DNA from: Cynocephalus volans
Taxonomy: Eukaryota; Chordata; Mammalia; Dermoptera; Cynocephalidae
Reading direction: 5' to 3'
DNA length: 64,000 nucleotides
NCBI RefSeq assembly: GCF_027409185.1
Contig: NC_084469.1
Location: 104,905,835-104,969,834 of the forward strand
The notes beneath the pieces were generated by a model, which was not told where the DNA came from, searched no databases, and saw only the letters and a program-made list of their open reading frames with translations. A program made the position numbers and the translations under genes. Numbering within the stretch: the first letter of the stretch is position 1; each line of letters opens with the position of its first letter. This document shows positions 1 to 8,999 of this stretch, piece by piece.

Positions 1-34
1 CCACTGGACAGTCGTGTCCTCCACGCCGTCAAGT
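1..34 (+). CDS. NACC1: NACC1 penultimate coding exon, 3' end only (BEN domain)
   Basis: Read from base 1 the frame gives PLDSRVLHAVK plus one leftover T, followed at base 35 by a GTGAGT donor. The leftover T joins the AC at the start of the next exon to make Tyr, giving the junction HAVK-Y-YCQNF, which I recognise from the BEN domain of nucleus accumbens-associated protein 1. NACC1 is a nuclear BTB/POZ plus BEN corepressor. The exon start and the rest of the gene lie outside the window. Confidence 0.88.
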
Positions 35-550
35 GTGAGTGTCTGGCCTTCTGGAGTTGGAGGAGGCCTGGGGTGGTCAGATGGTCTTTTTTTCTCCAGG
101 GCTGGCCCTGATGGATGGATAGGTGGAGTTTGGTGTTGAGAAAGATTCTGAGGCTCACTCTAGCGTGCTGGGAAGAGGGTTGGGATTGGTTAGAGATTAC
201 TTAGTGGTCGAAGGGCAGAGCTGCTGAAGCAAGGCTGGGGTGCCTGTGTTAGGCAGGAGGATCTCAAACTTAGGGCAGTCACGGAAAAGATGAAGTGGTC
301 AGGCAGAGTCAGCCAGATGAAGGGCAGCTGCCAGAGGGTGCCAGCCACTTGTCGGGGGGCAAGTCCAGATTGTCATGCGGAGCCTCCCCATGCATGGCTG
401 AGCTCACCTGGGTGTTTTAGGTTGTCGCCATGTAGCCTTGGATGTCTCCCCTCTGAGTGGGATTCACACATGTTGCAGGGGGTGGGGGTGGGGGAAGAGG
501 GTGGGCCTCAAGGGAGCAGCCTGCCTGAGTCGCCCACGCCGCCTGTGCAG
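35..550 (+). other. NACC1: NACC1 last intron
   Basis: The intron has a GTGAGT donor at 35-40 and a CAG acceptor ending at 550. I see no conserved exon, SINE or other repeat in it, only GC-rich unique sequence. Confidence 0.85.
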
Positions 551-810
551 ACTACTGCCAGAACTTCGCCCCCAACTTCAAGGAGAGCGAAATGAATGCT
601 ATCGCCGCCGACATGTGCACCAATGCCCGCCGCGTCGTGCGCAAGAGCTGGATCCCCAAGCCCAAGGCGCTCCTGGCTGAGGGCGACACCTACACCACCT
701 TCATTGGTGAAACGGGCAAGATAGAGCCGGACATGATGGGCCTGGAGCACGGCTTCGAGACTGCCAGCCACGACGGCGAGGCTGGCCCTTCGGCCGAGGC
801 CCTCCAGTAA
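551..810 (+). CDS. NACC1: NACC1 last coding exon (end of BEN domain and C-terminal tail)
   Basis: The exon begins with two bases completing a Tyr codon, then reads [17 protein letters not shown] and continues through [15 protein letters not shown] to the C-terminus [11 protein letters not shown] and a TAA stop at 808-810. The BEN domain occupies roughly the first 45 residues; the acidic tail follows. NACC1 acts as a transcriptional corepressor that homodimerises through an N-terminal BTB domain and recruits HDACs; the BEN part seen here is the DNA/protein-binding half. Compared with my memory of the human protein, the segment after RKSW differs at several positions, while the tail EHGFETAS is unchanged. 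Phase matches the exon at 1-34. No frameshift is seen. Confidence 0.93.
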
Positions 811-3541
811 CGCCCACTGGACCCTCCCCTCGGGGCCGTCACACTCCCCCCTCCTGTCACACACACCCACCCACCATCTTGGTCACGAGCTACTGTCTGT
901 CCTTCCCCAGGACCCGTGGGGGGCGCTGCATGCTCCCGGCCCCTCTGCTTCCCTGTCACACCCCCTTCACCCAATACGAGCCAGGCCAGCCGGCAGGGAG
1001 AGGATGGAGGGGCAGGTGTTGGCGAGGTTTGTGTTGCCTGCTCTGACACAGTGCACTCTCCTGACCCCTAGCATTCCTCTCCCCCCTCACCAGGCCCCGC
1101 GTGGGAGGGGGCTGGCTCCGGGCGCTCGGGAGGGTCCCCTCCCCAGGCCCTGGGCCGCCTCAGCCTCTGCCCCTTGGGACTTGAGGGGGGTCCCTGGGGG
1201 TTCTCAGACCCCTCCTGTCACCTCCCAGTGCTTCCACGTCTCCAAAAGCGCCTTCCTGTCACCCTCGTCTGTCCCTGCACCTGGGGCTGGGGTCGGCGAG
1301 GTCACGGGGACTGTCCATTTTATAGCTGAGGAAACTGAGGCTCTGAGAAATTTCCACAACCAACCTAATGTGGCCAGCGGTAGCGGGCTCAGCACCTTTC
1401 TCTCCCCTGCCCATCGCTGGGACTCTATTGCCCCCATTGGTCCCCTGGGGCCTGAAAGAGGCAGGCCTAAGGGAGGAGGGCTCTTGGGGGCAGACCAAGG
1501 GCCTCAGAGGACAGGAGAGGTGCCCGGGGCTTGCAGAGCGTGTGCGTGTGTGTGTGTGCACGCGTGTGCATGTGTAGAGGTTTTGCTTTCAAACAGATGT
1601 AGATATAAGAGGCAGTAGGACCAGGGTTGGAACCCAGGGCAGCAGGCTGGGGGGCTGCCGCCCCCCCCATTCCCCCCGCCCCCACCCCACCCCACGGCAG
1701 GGCTCCCAGCCCCCACCCCTTGTACATACTTTTTAAAACATTTTTTTAGCGAATGAAATATTGAAGTATAAGATTTCCTTTTATTTTTCAAACCAACGGG
1801 ACTGTGTCTGATGTCCCCCCTCGGTCCCTGAAGGCCGTGGAAGGCAGGATGGGCTGGGGGGCTGGGGGCAGGCTGAACGTGTGCGTGCGTGTGTGGGTGT
1901 GCGTGTGTGCAGCGTGGGCGCCTGTGTCCGTGGAGGGGCCCCAGTCCCAGCCGCCGCCTGGGCTCCTGTGGCTCTGACCACTCCACCTTTCCCCCCATTC
2001 CCCCTCCCCACAGGGCTACAGTTTAAGGGTGTCCCAGGCCTTGGCCAATTGGGCAGGGCAGGGCCCACTTCCATTGTTAGCTAGTGTTTCCAGAGTTTTC
2101 TCTTATTTACCATTCCTCACTTTTCATTCTCATCCAGAACGATTATTTTTTGTTTTTTGAGTTGTGCGTGTGCACGCAGAGGGTCCTTTTTTCATTCCCC
2201 ATTCCCCCATATTGGGTGTCTTTCACCTTCTCATGGTTTTTTGTTTGTTTTCTCATTTCTAGCCGTTGTCTCTGCCTCCCCGACTCCTACCTTCCCCTTG
2301 TTCCCATGGCCTCTCTTCAGAGGTAGGGGGATTTCGGGAGGTGGGGTGGGGGCCAGTACAGACCAGACCCTTTGAAACTGGTTTGGAGAACTTCCCCATC
2401 CCCTCTCCGACCCAGCAGTCCCCCACTGGCCTGCTGGGGTCCCTCATAACATCTGCTCATGGTGGGGGTGGGGAGTGTCCATCAGGGGTGTCAGGTCGGG
2501 CTGGGGTCCCGGCGCTCTGCTTTCCTTGCCCAGCCCGAGTACCTTAGCCTCCAGCTGGCCCAAGTGTGTGGGGTGGGGAGTTGACACCCCCAGCTAAAGC
2601 ACAAGCACCTTAGTCACACCTCCCTGCCCTCCCCCTGGCCTGACTCCCACCCCAGCGTTGATCCCAAAGCACAATATCCTGGTCACTTGGCAAGCAGCTG
2701 GGCCTGGCCGGGGTAGGCTGGGGCTCCAGCCAGACTCCTGAAAGGAAGCCCGAGTTCCCAGGCGCTCCCCTCCTTCCAGGCCTTAGCAGGGGGCCCGCTC
2801 TCTGGGACTGGGGTCTTCTTGCCACCCCCTTGTCCTGGGCAGGCCCCTGCCCACCCCACCCCACCCCCGCCTTTTCCTCAAGTGGGGTTTGCCCCTGTCC
2901 CTCCTCCAAGCCCCCTGCAGCGCTGGGTTGGGTGGCTGAGGCCACTTGTTTCAGGGACCCCAGGAGGTACCCCTGGCTCCCAGGACTGTGTTGTGGGTCT
3001 GGGGGAAGGGGGGAGATTGTGGGTGGGAAGAGGGACCGGGCAGGGGGTGCAGGGGAGGAAACTCCTCACCAGGAGAGCCAAAGACAGGGTTGTGCCTTAC
3101 CCCAGGAGCCACCCCTGCGCCCCCCTCCCCTGCCATTCCCCACCCCCGGGGCGGCCTGCTGCTTTCCCTTCCCTCCCTCCCAGCCCTTCTCTGAGCTGCA
3201 TGGTCCCCCCACCCTGGGCAGCCAGGAAGGAATCCGAATGGAGAATCACCAAGCAATGAAAACCTAAAAGACTGTGGGGCCCTCCCCGCAACTCAGCTTC
3301 CCCGGCCGCCCACTCACTATTCCCGCTCCGCCTCTTTCACGCGGGACAGGCCATCGGCCCTGCCCACGTGAAGTGCCAACGCCCTCCCCGCCCTGGGCCG
3401 ATTCCCCACCCCCACCCCCCCAGGCCCTTAAGTGAGATTGCACATTAACTACTGTAAGGAGAGGAGCGGCGTTGGCAAATGTGAACCATGAGAATATCAG
3501 TGATACTGATGAGGAGAATAAACTAAACGCCTTTGTAACAG
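811..3541 (+). other. NACC1: NACC1 3' UTR
   Basis: About 2.7 kb of GC-rich sequence follows the stop, ending about 20 bases after an AATAAA at 3517-3522. It includes a GT-rich stretch (1537-1575), a C-rich block (1660-1710) followed by an AT-rich island (1728-1795), a second GT-rich stretch (1877-1915) and a short MIR-like fragment (1315-1360). The length fits the long NACC1 3' UTR in other mammals. No ORF here looks protein-coding. Confidence 0.75.
3517..3522 (+). promoter_or_regulatory. NACC1: NACC1 polyadenylation signal AATAAA
   Basis: A canonical AATAAA lies about 2.7 kb after the stop. The sequence is unique up to this point and turns SINE-rich about 180 bases later, as expected for a gene end. 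Confidence 0.7.
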
Positions 3542-3718
3542 CCCTGCCTGCTGCACACTGCTCACTGGGGGGGCTTGGGGTGGTGGGCCCCAGGAGAGGC
3601 ATCTGGCAGACCCAGGCCGCCACTTTCTGCTTGCCAACATCCATCCAGCTAGACACAAAGAAGGAACGCAGATCGCAAACCTAAATTCAACTGGTATCAT
3701 TTAGAGTATGTGAAAGAG

Positions 3719-3801
3719 GGCTGGCCAGTTAGCTCAGCTGGTTAAAGCTCAGTGCCTTAACACCAAGGTCAAGGGTTCAGATACCCATAATGGCTGCCAA
3801 A
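3719..3801 (+). repeat. tRNA-Ile-like SINE, monomer
   Basis: Starts GGCTGGCCAGTTAGCTCAG, has ACACCAAGGTCAAGGGTTCAG in the T-arm region and ends near a mutated CCATAATGGCTGCC. It is a degraded copy. Confidence 0.85.
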
Positions 3802-4211
3802 ATAGTATTATGAAAGGGCTGTACATCTCAAGATTTTGAAAGGACAAAAGGTTCTGTCAAATAAAATTAAAAAAAAACAAAAAACATGGACATGTCTTCA
3901 GGCCCCATAGGTTAAAAAATAACATGGGATTAATTCAAAGTAACTTCGGAAGGATATTTACTGATCTTAGGGATCCTGGAGAAGGAGCCTTCATCTCTCA
4001 GCCCAAGAAGCCAAGTCAATCTGTGAAGACTTAGAGGGAGCTACAGACATCCATGGGGAAGACAATCAAGTGATGATTCCAATTCTCAGGGCAACTCGGG
4101 TATGTTTCAATAAAGACCAGCCCCTTTGTTGTCCTGAAGCCAAAGCCCAGCTTCAGCCACTAGAAAGTAAGGTTTTTGAGAGCCACAGTGTCACCAACAA
4201 AAATCCAGTGG

Positions 4212-4300
4212 CAGCCTGGCCAGTTAGCTGAGTTAGTGAGAGCACGGTGTTACAACACCAAGGTCAAGGGTTCAGATCCCCATACTGACCGGCTGCCAAA
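4212..4300 (+). repeat. tRNA-Ile-like SINE, monomer with target-site duplication
   Basis: A complete monomer ending in CTGACCGGCTGCC and a short A-run. The flanks carry the duplication AAATCCAGTGG (about 4201-4211 and 4302-4312), which marks it as a retroposed insertion. Confidence 0.88.
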
Positions 4301-4448
4301 AAAATCCAGTGGTAACCCTGGTCACAAGAAACATCAAGTAACAGGATATCTTTCTTAGCATGTAGGCAACCCCAGTTAAGTGGAGACAGCATCTCTCTTC
4401 CAGAAGTGCATCTTTTAACCCCAGGAAGACTTAGATGTAAACACCAAG

Positions 4449-4545
4449 CTGGCTAGTTAGTTCAGTTGGTTAGAGCGTGGTGCTCACAACACCAAGGTCA
4501 AGGGTTTGATTCCTGTACCAGTCAGCCACACACAAAAAATAAAAG
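4449..4545 (+). repeat. tRNA-Ile-like SINE, monomer
   Basis: GCTGGCTAGTTAGTTCAG start, GGTCAAGGGTTTGAT box-B region, CAGTCAGCCACACAC end and an A-rich tail. Confidence 0.85.
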
Positions 4546-4621
4546 TATACAAAGCATCAAGAGAATTCAAACCACAGCATTAATGGTTTTGTGTAAAAAA
4601 GAACTCTCTTAAGATTTGGCA

Positions 4622-4700
4622 AAGCTCAGTTGGTTAGAGTATGGCGTTGTAACACCAAGGTCAAGGGTTCAGATCCCATACTGGTCAGCCACCCCCAAAA
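4622..4700 (+). repeat. tRNA-Ile-like SINE, 5'-truncated monomer
   Basis: Begins inside the A-box region (AGCTCAGTTGGTTAGAG) and ends CTGGTCAGCCACCCCC plus A-run. AAGATTTGGCAAA before it and AAGATTTGACAAA after it look like a mutated target-site duplication. Confidence 0.82.
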
Positions 4701-5005
4701 AAGATTTGACAAAATTGGCTAATAGAATGACATCCTTGTAACACACAGTACTTTCTAACATGTAAATGAGCGACTTGTTTTGATGCCTGACTACATAGTA
4801 CACGGGAAGGAAACATCTAATAATCTCAGACTCAGGGCACTTACAGATTTACTCGGTTCATAGGAATTATTTTGTAACCAGGAAGGCTCTCTGGCAAACA
4901 AAGCCCTTATTTTACAAATGCTGCCTCCATTAGAGGGACACATCAGAGAGGAATCAAAGTAACTAGGTTTGCAGTGGAGCCCAATGTTACTCAAAAGCCC
5001 CTTAG

Positions 5006-5168
5006 GGGGCTGGCCCTCACTCGGGAGAGTGTGGTGCTGATAACACCAAGGCCACGGGTTCGGATCCCATATAGGGATGGCCGGTTAGCTCACTGGGTGA
5101 GCATGGTGCTGACAACACCAAGTCAAGGGTTAAGATCCCCTTACCAGTCATCTTAAAAAAAAAAAAAA
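5006..5168 (+). repeat. tRNA-Ile-like SINE, tandem dimer with target-site duplication
   Basis: Two tRNA-like units sit head to tail: the first starts GGGCTGGCCCTCACTC and ends CATATAGGGATGGCC, the second starts GGTTAGCTCACTGGG and ends CCTTACCAGTCATC plus poly(A). AAAAGCCCCTTAG flanks it at 4993-5005 and 5169-5181. This is a clean reference copy for the dimer family. Confidence 0.92.
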
Positions 5169-5380
5169 AAAAGCCCCTTAGAAGGGACTGTTCAGCTCCA
5201 CATTCAGGATTTATCTACCTTAGGCACAGAATAAGCTGAAGATGTTGAGGCTGAATTTTAAAAGCTCAAGGAAGAGTCAGAGTTAGGAACTTTTAATGGT
5301 AATTATCTGTTATTAAAACCAAGAAATAAACCAGAATAATCTTTTCTGCATCAAATATTGACCACAGATCCCTAACACAC

Positions 5381-5430
5381 GTGTACACACACACATACAT
5401 ACATACACCCCCACCCACCCACCCCCCTGG
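5381..5430. repeat. simple repeat (CA)n/(CATA)n/(CCCA)n
   Basis: A compound low-complexity run from a CA repeat into ATAC and then CCCACC units. Confidence 0.85.
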
Positions 5431-5470
5431 ACCCCAGCTAAAGCAAGCAAGGGGCTTAGAATGGAAGTTC

Positions 5471-5532
5471 CATGCCAAGGTCAAGGGTTTGGATCCCCAC
5501 ACCATCCAGCCACCAAAAAAAAAAAAAAGAAA
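5471..5532 (+). repeat. tRNA-Ile-like SINE, 3' half
   Basis: Only the second half is present (CCAAGGTCAAGGGTTTGGAT through CATCCAGCCACC) with an A-rich tail. Confidence 0.75.
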
Positions 5533-5594
5533 GAAAAATGGGAGTTCCAGTCAGAGATCAGTCAAGTTTGTAGTCAACACACTGTATGATACAA

Positions 5595-5904
5595 ATATGT
5601 ATTAAAAAGGTTGGGATTTTATTTCCAAGTTGGCACATACAGAAAAGGCACAGGGGTGAATGGCTTTGGGATACTGCAAGTAGAAATGGGGAGAGGTGTG
5701 CCTGAGGTCCCCCTACCTCAACCACCCCCCAGCACACTTGAGACAGGACCAGTGGCAGGGGATCCAGCCCAGGGCCCTGAGGGTCCCACTGGCTCTGGAT
5801 GAGAGCCTTGGGGACAGCTCTCCAGTCAGGACACCCTCCTCCCAGGAGGCAGGGCTTGGCAGCTCCCCAGGCACCAGGGACCAGCCTCCCAGGGAAGGCT
5901 GGGG
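5595..5904 (-). other. STX10: STX10 3' UTR with polyadenylation signal
   Basis: On the minus strand the UTR follows the STX10 TGA (5905-5907). A minus-strand AATAAA at 5618-5623 is the likely polyadenylation signal. The exact cleavage site is not visible. Confidence 0.7.
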
Positions 5905-5981
5905 TCAGAGACAGAAGAGTAGGATGACAACCAGGAGAAGCATCCCCAGCAGCACCACAATGGCACACCACTGTCGGCGGT
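5905..5981 (-). CDS. STX10: STX10 coding exon 8 (transmembrane anchor)
   Basis: The acceptor CCCCAG ends at 5982. The first two bases complete an Asp; the exon then reads RRQWCAIVVLLGMLLLV and five more hydrophobic residues, then Phe-Cys-Leu and TGA. This is the single C-terminal membrane anchor of a tail-anchored SNARE, with basic residues on the cytosolic side. Ending within three residues of the membrane segment is typical of syntaxins. Confidence 0.95.
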
Positions 5982-6013
5982 CTGGGGATGAGAGGGTCAG
6001 AGGTCACAGGAGG

Positions 6014-6104
6014 GCTGGTTAGTTAGCTCAGTTGGTTAGATCACGGTGTTATACACCAAGGCCAAGGATTCGGATCCCCGTACTGGCCAGCCGCCAAAAC
6101 GAAA
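6014..6104 (+). repeat. tRNA-Ile-like SINE, monomer in STX10 intron 7
   Basis: GGCTGGTTAGTTAGCTCAG to GTACTGGCCAGCCGCC with a short A-rich tail, only about 30 bases from the last exon and antisense to STX10. Confidence 0.9.
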
Positions 6105-6189
6105 GAAGACAAAACAACAGAGCTCAAGGGGGAGAGGATATCACCCACAACACAGCCCCCTAGGATCCACCCTCCCGCAGGAGACTCAC

Positions 6190-6284
6190 CACTCGTCATG
6201 TGGGATACTTTGGCCATCTTCCTGAGGACCCCGCCCATCCGGGACTGGGTATGGTCCATCTCGTGAGCAAAAGCGTCCAGCATA
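6190..6284 (-). CDS. STX10: STX10 coding exon 7 (SNARE motif, C-terminal half)
   Basis: Acceptor GGCAG, then the junction Ile followed by MLDAFAHEMDHTQSRMGGVL and RKMAKVSHMTS. It ends one base into an Asp codon before a GTGAGT donor. The heptad hydrophobics are those of a Qc SNARE helix; it joins exon 8 in phase 1. Confidence 0.95.
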
Positions 6285-6377
6285 CTGCCAAGACCAGGAT
6301 GGCATCAGCCTCCAAAGGGCCCATGTGCACCTGTGCAGCTGAGGACCCCCAGCCCTCCTCCGGGGTCCTCGCCTCAC

Positions 6378-6484
6378 ATGCCCTGCTCGTCCAGCTCCTC
6401 CCCGACACGGCTGGACATGTGTTTCAGGACCTGGATGCTCCCAGATACCATTTCCAGCTGTTGATCTTGCTGGTCCATGATCAG
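6378..6484 (-). CDS. STX10: STX10 coding exon 6 (SNARE motif, N-terminal half with central Gln)
   Basis: Reads [20 protein letters not shown] then [15 protein letters not shown]. The core of the t-SNARE coiled coil is here; the zero-layer Gln expected of a Qc SNARE lies in the VGEELDEQG stretch. The acceptor is CTGCAG and the exon ends in phase 2 before GTGAGG. Confidence 0.95.
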
Positions 6485-6578
6485 CTGCAGAGAAGAGAGG
6501 TGGTAGCTGCTGATGGCAGGGACCCTTGTGTGGTCTGCATGCTTGTCCATCCCAGGGCCCCCAGCCACCCACACAAAC

Positions 6579-6686
6579 CTGCTGCGTGGCCTGCTGCTCC
6601 TCAATGTAGCGAGAGGTGGGCGAGACCACGCTGGCATCCAGCAGGTCGCTGGGTGACTTCTGGCTAGCTGGTTTGCCCACCAGCAT
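6579..6686 (-). CDS. STX10: STX10 coding exon 5 (linker)
   Basis: 36 codons, phase 0 to 0: [20 protein letters not shown] then [16 protein letters not shown]. This is the linker between the N-terminal helical domain and the SNARE helix. The acceptor is CCTCAG and the donor GTTTGT. Confidence 0.94.
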
Positions 6687-6754
6687 CTGAGGGGCATAGA
6701 TCACAAGTTCAGGGCCAGTTGCATATTTGTGGCAAATCCACACGTGGTTAGTTA

Positions 6755-6965
6755 GGAAGGCAGTCTCTCAGGCAGGACGGCCTGGGTTCCCCAGACCCAC
6801 TACTTACTAGCAACCTAACCCCACAGCCATGTCACTTAACCTCCCTGTGCCTCAGTCTCCTCATACATAAAATGAGGAGAGCTATAATCTCTGTTTCCTG
6901 GGGTTGGAATGAGGATTTAGTGAATTAGTCCATGGAGAACAAAGTGCTAATAAATGTTGCCTTTT
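6755..6965 (+). repeat. MIR-type ancient SINE in STX10 intron 5
   Basis: The MIR core is clear: ATGTCACTTAACCTCCC, CCTCAGTCTCCTCATAC and AAAATGAGG, followed by an L2-like tail. The rest of this intron (6687-7807) shows no exon. Confidence 0.8.
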
Positions 6966-7807
6966 GTTATTTAAAAAATGATCTCGTAATGCTGGGAGGC
7001 AGATGGAATCAGATGGCAGCAGACAGTCTGGGTCTGAATCCTAAGTGCATGAGTTCAGGCCCTGCTTCCCAGGGCTGGGTGCAGGCAAAGTGAATGCAAA
7101 GCACTTAGCATGGGATCAATCAATGGAACACTTATTATCATCATCATATCAATAGATATATATTAGAATTTGCACCTTAAATGGCAAAGCAGAACAACTG
7201 GAAGGCACACGGGCATTGCTATGGGATGCCTGACTGGTGCTGGCCTCAGCCCCCACCCTCCCAGACCCCATGTGGGCTTATGAGGGAATAGAGAAAGCTG
7301 ATGTCTCTCGACATGCAAAGAATGGACACAAAACACAGAGGGAAAAGGTGGACAGATGGAGGTGGGCAGGGGAACGTGCACGGGGCAGGTACACTCACAG
7401 AGGAAACTGGTGTATATGTGGCGGGCAGGTAGGGATACACTCAGAGGCCAAATGCATCTACTCAGATGGGTCAGGTGCTACACAGAGAAAAAGGTAGGCA
7501 TACATCCTGGAACCAGGAGCACACAGAGCACATGGCGTGTAAACAGAAAGGAGATAGGTATACAGCCCCCCAGCCACCCTCCCCGCACACACCAGAGACC
7601 AGTGTAGACCCAGAGGAGGAGATGGAGAGAGACACAGGGAAACAGATGCAGAGAGGGCTCAGGTGTACACATGCAGGAAGAGCAAACACGTAGACAGGAA
7701 ACAACTGCACACAGGATGGGCACTGAGAGAAGGGACAGGCAAACACTCATAGGTGAGGGTCACCCCGAGTCTGGGGGTGAGAGGCATGTTGGGTGAAGGT
7801 GCCTTAC

Positions 7808-7870
7808 CTCTCGATTATTCCTCTCCATGAAAGCTATGGCTGCTGGGCTGACCACATGGTCCTTCATTTC
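7808..7870 (-). CDS. STX10: STX10 coding exon 4
   Basis: 21 codons, phase 0 to 0, reading EMKDHVVSPAAIAFMERNNR plus Glu, with a CCCCAG acceptor and GTAAGG donor. It is the end of the N-terminal helical region. Confidence 0.94.
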
Positions 7871-7946
7871 CTGGGGATGGGGACAGCATTAGAGAGTAAA
7901 GACACCCTAACCTCCCCAAGTTCACCCCATCAGGCCCTCTCCTCAC

Positions 7947-8041
7947 CTGGACCGCCTCCCGCATCCGCTCCACGAACACCTTTCTCTCCTGCAGGTCCCC
8001 AGCGGGGAGCTTGAACTTGCTTGGGTTGGCTTCCACTATAC
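7947..8041 (-). CDS. STX10: STX10 coding exon 3 (after the AT–AC intron)
   Basis: The exon begins GTATAGTGG directly after CCCAC, not after AG. Joined to exon 2 this gives I-G-I-V-E-A-N-P, matching the syntaxin-10 sequence I know; it continues SKFKLPAGDLQERKVFVERM then REAVQ. The donor is GTGAGG. An AG does exist six bases inside (TATAG|TGG), but using it needs a matching exon 2 end that has no GT. Confidence 0.92.
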
Positions 8042-8209
8042 GTGGGCCGAGACTCAAGGGTCAAGGCCAGAGCAAGATACCACGCCCCCTTCCCCCTCTC
8101 CAGCCCTCAGCACCTCCCAGGTGTCCAGCCTCCCCAAGAGTTGGCATCGGCGCCCCCTGCCACCGCAATGGGCTCTCCCATGCCACCACCCCCGAAAGCT
8201 ACAGGATAT
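8042..8209 (-). promoter_or_regulatory. STX10: U12-type AT–AC intron of STX10
   Basis: On the minus strand the intron starts ATATCCTGT (8209 to 8201), ends CCCAC (8042), and carries GGCCTTGACC with a putative branch A at 8061, 19 bases before the 3' end. This fits the minor-spliceosome consensus (ATATCCTT donor, TCCTTRAC branch, AC end). With these boundaries the reading frame gives exactly 249 codons; no GT–AG pair restores it. The intron is 168 bases long. Confidence 0.9.
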
Positions 8210-8379
8210 CGATGGTCTCTTCCAGGTCCTCGAGGTCCCACTCAATGCTGCGCAGGCCATTCCGCAGCTCATTGGTCGTCCAGTCCAGCTCCTCGCGTCC
8301 GACCGCCGCGCCCTGCTGCAGGAGCTCGCACCAGCGCTGGTACAGCCCGCGGGCCGTGTTCACCGCCTTCTGCACTTCG
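8210..8379 (-). CDS. STX10: STX10 coding exon 2 (N-terminal three-helix domain)
   Basis: After a CCCGCAG acceptor, the exon reads [40 protein letters not shown], then [16 protein letters not shown]. This is the syntaxin-6/10 N-terminal domain of antiparallel helices that regulates SNARE assembly. The exon ends one base into a Gly codon before ATATCC. Confidence 0.95.
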
Positions 8380-8621
8380 CTGCGGGCAGGGGCACAGCGG
8401 GCGTGGCTGGGGACAGGCGGTCGTCCCACCCGCCCCTGCCCCCTGTTGTGCCCCTAAACGAATTAGAGGAGGGGCTCGGGAGACCTCTATATCCCCCTGT
8501 GGACCCCTCCCACTTGGCCTCGGGGTCACCCCTGCACCCTGACGGCCGTGCCCAGGAACCCGGCCAGCGACTGGCCGAGGGGACTGAGCACCCTCTGCCC
8601 TCTCGCGTCGCTGACACTCAC

Positions 8622-8656
8622 CCTCGGACTACGAAAAAAGGGTCTTCGAGAGACAT
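8622..8656 (-). CDS. STX10: STX10 coding exon 1 (start codon)
   Basis: Syntaxin-10 is a tail-anchored Qc/t-SNARE of the trans-Golgi network, acting in endosome-to-Golgi traffic with partners such as syntaxin-16 and Vti1a. This exon reads MSLEDPFFVVR plus GG, before a GTGAGT donor at 8621. All eight exons (35+170+95+63+108+107+95+77 bases) join to 750 bases, or 249 codons plus stop, the expected length. The ATG is the one used by syntaxin-6/10 family members (MS-EDPFFVV). Expression is probably housekeeping: the upstream DNA is a CpG island with ETS and YY1-like sites and no TATA box. The gene faces away from IER2. Confidence 0.95.
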
Positions 8657-8751
8657 GTCAATCCGCCTCCCCCCCCGCCGAACCCCCTCCGGGATAGGAC
8701 GTGGTAGCTCGTTTCCTCCTGGTGGAGGACGCGCCGCCACTCCCGCCCCCA

Positions 8752-8841
8752 TTACGCCACCATCGAGAGCGGTGCCTCCAGGGGAGAAAGAGAGGACTTG
8801 GAGGCCCAAAGTGCGGAAACTTCCGTCCTGTCCGCAGCCAT
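8752..8841 (-). other. STX10: possible upstream ORF in the STX10 5' leader
   Basis: The ATG inside the YY1-like motif AAGATGGCTGCGG opens a 29-codon frame (MAADRTEVSALWASK…) that stops about 95 bases before the STX10 start. It matters only if transcription starts upstream of 8841. Its coding status is unknown. Confidence 0.35.
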
Positions 8842-8900
8842 CTTAGTTGTGGGCAGGGGCGGCTTCCGGTACGCATCCCCAGCCCCTTCATCTCTCCGTA
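8800..8900 (-). promoter_or_regulatory. STX10: STX10 CpG-island promoter with ETS and YY1-like sites
   Basis: On the minus strand there is ACCGGAAGCC (about 8864-8873), AAGATGGCTGC (about 8834-8844) and CGGAAGTTTCC (about 8815-8825). ETS plus YY1 with no TATA is a common TATA-less housekeeping promoter pattern. The start site itself is inferred to lie around 8845. Confidence 0.6.
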
Positions 8901-8999
8901 CCCCACGGTGGGTGGTCGTGTTCTGATTCTGTCGGGCCGGGTTCGGGTCCGAGCTCGGAATCTCGGTTCGAGACCCATTCCCTCGGGTTGTGGCTGCGA

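Noticed and set aside
3719-5172. Functional tRNA-Ile genes
   Set aside because: The tRNA-like units have A-tails, target duplications and mutated T-arms; they are SINEs.
8201-8213. Ordinary GT–AG splicing of STX10 exon 2
   Set aside because: Every nearby GT breaks the frame or the conserved I-G-I-V-E-A-N-P; only the AT–AC pair fits.
8121-8846. 241-codon plus-strand ORF over STX10 exons 1-2
   Set aside because: Antisense to confirmed STX10 exons with full splice support.
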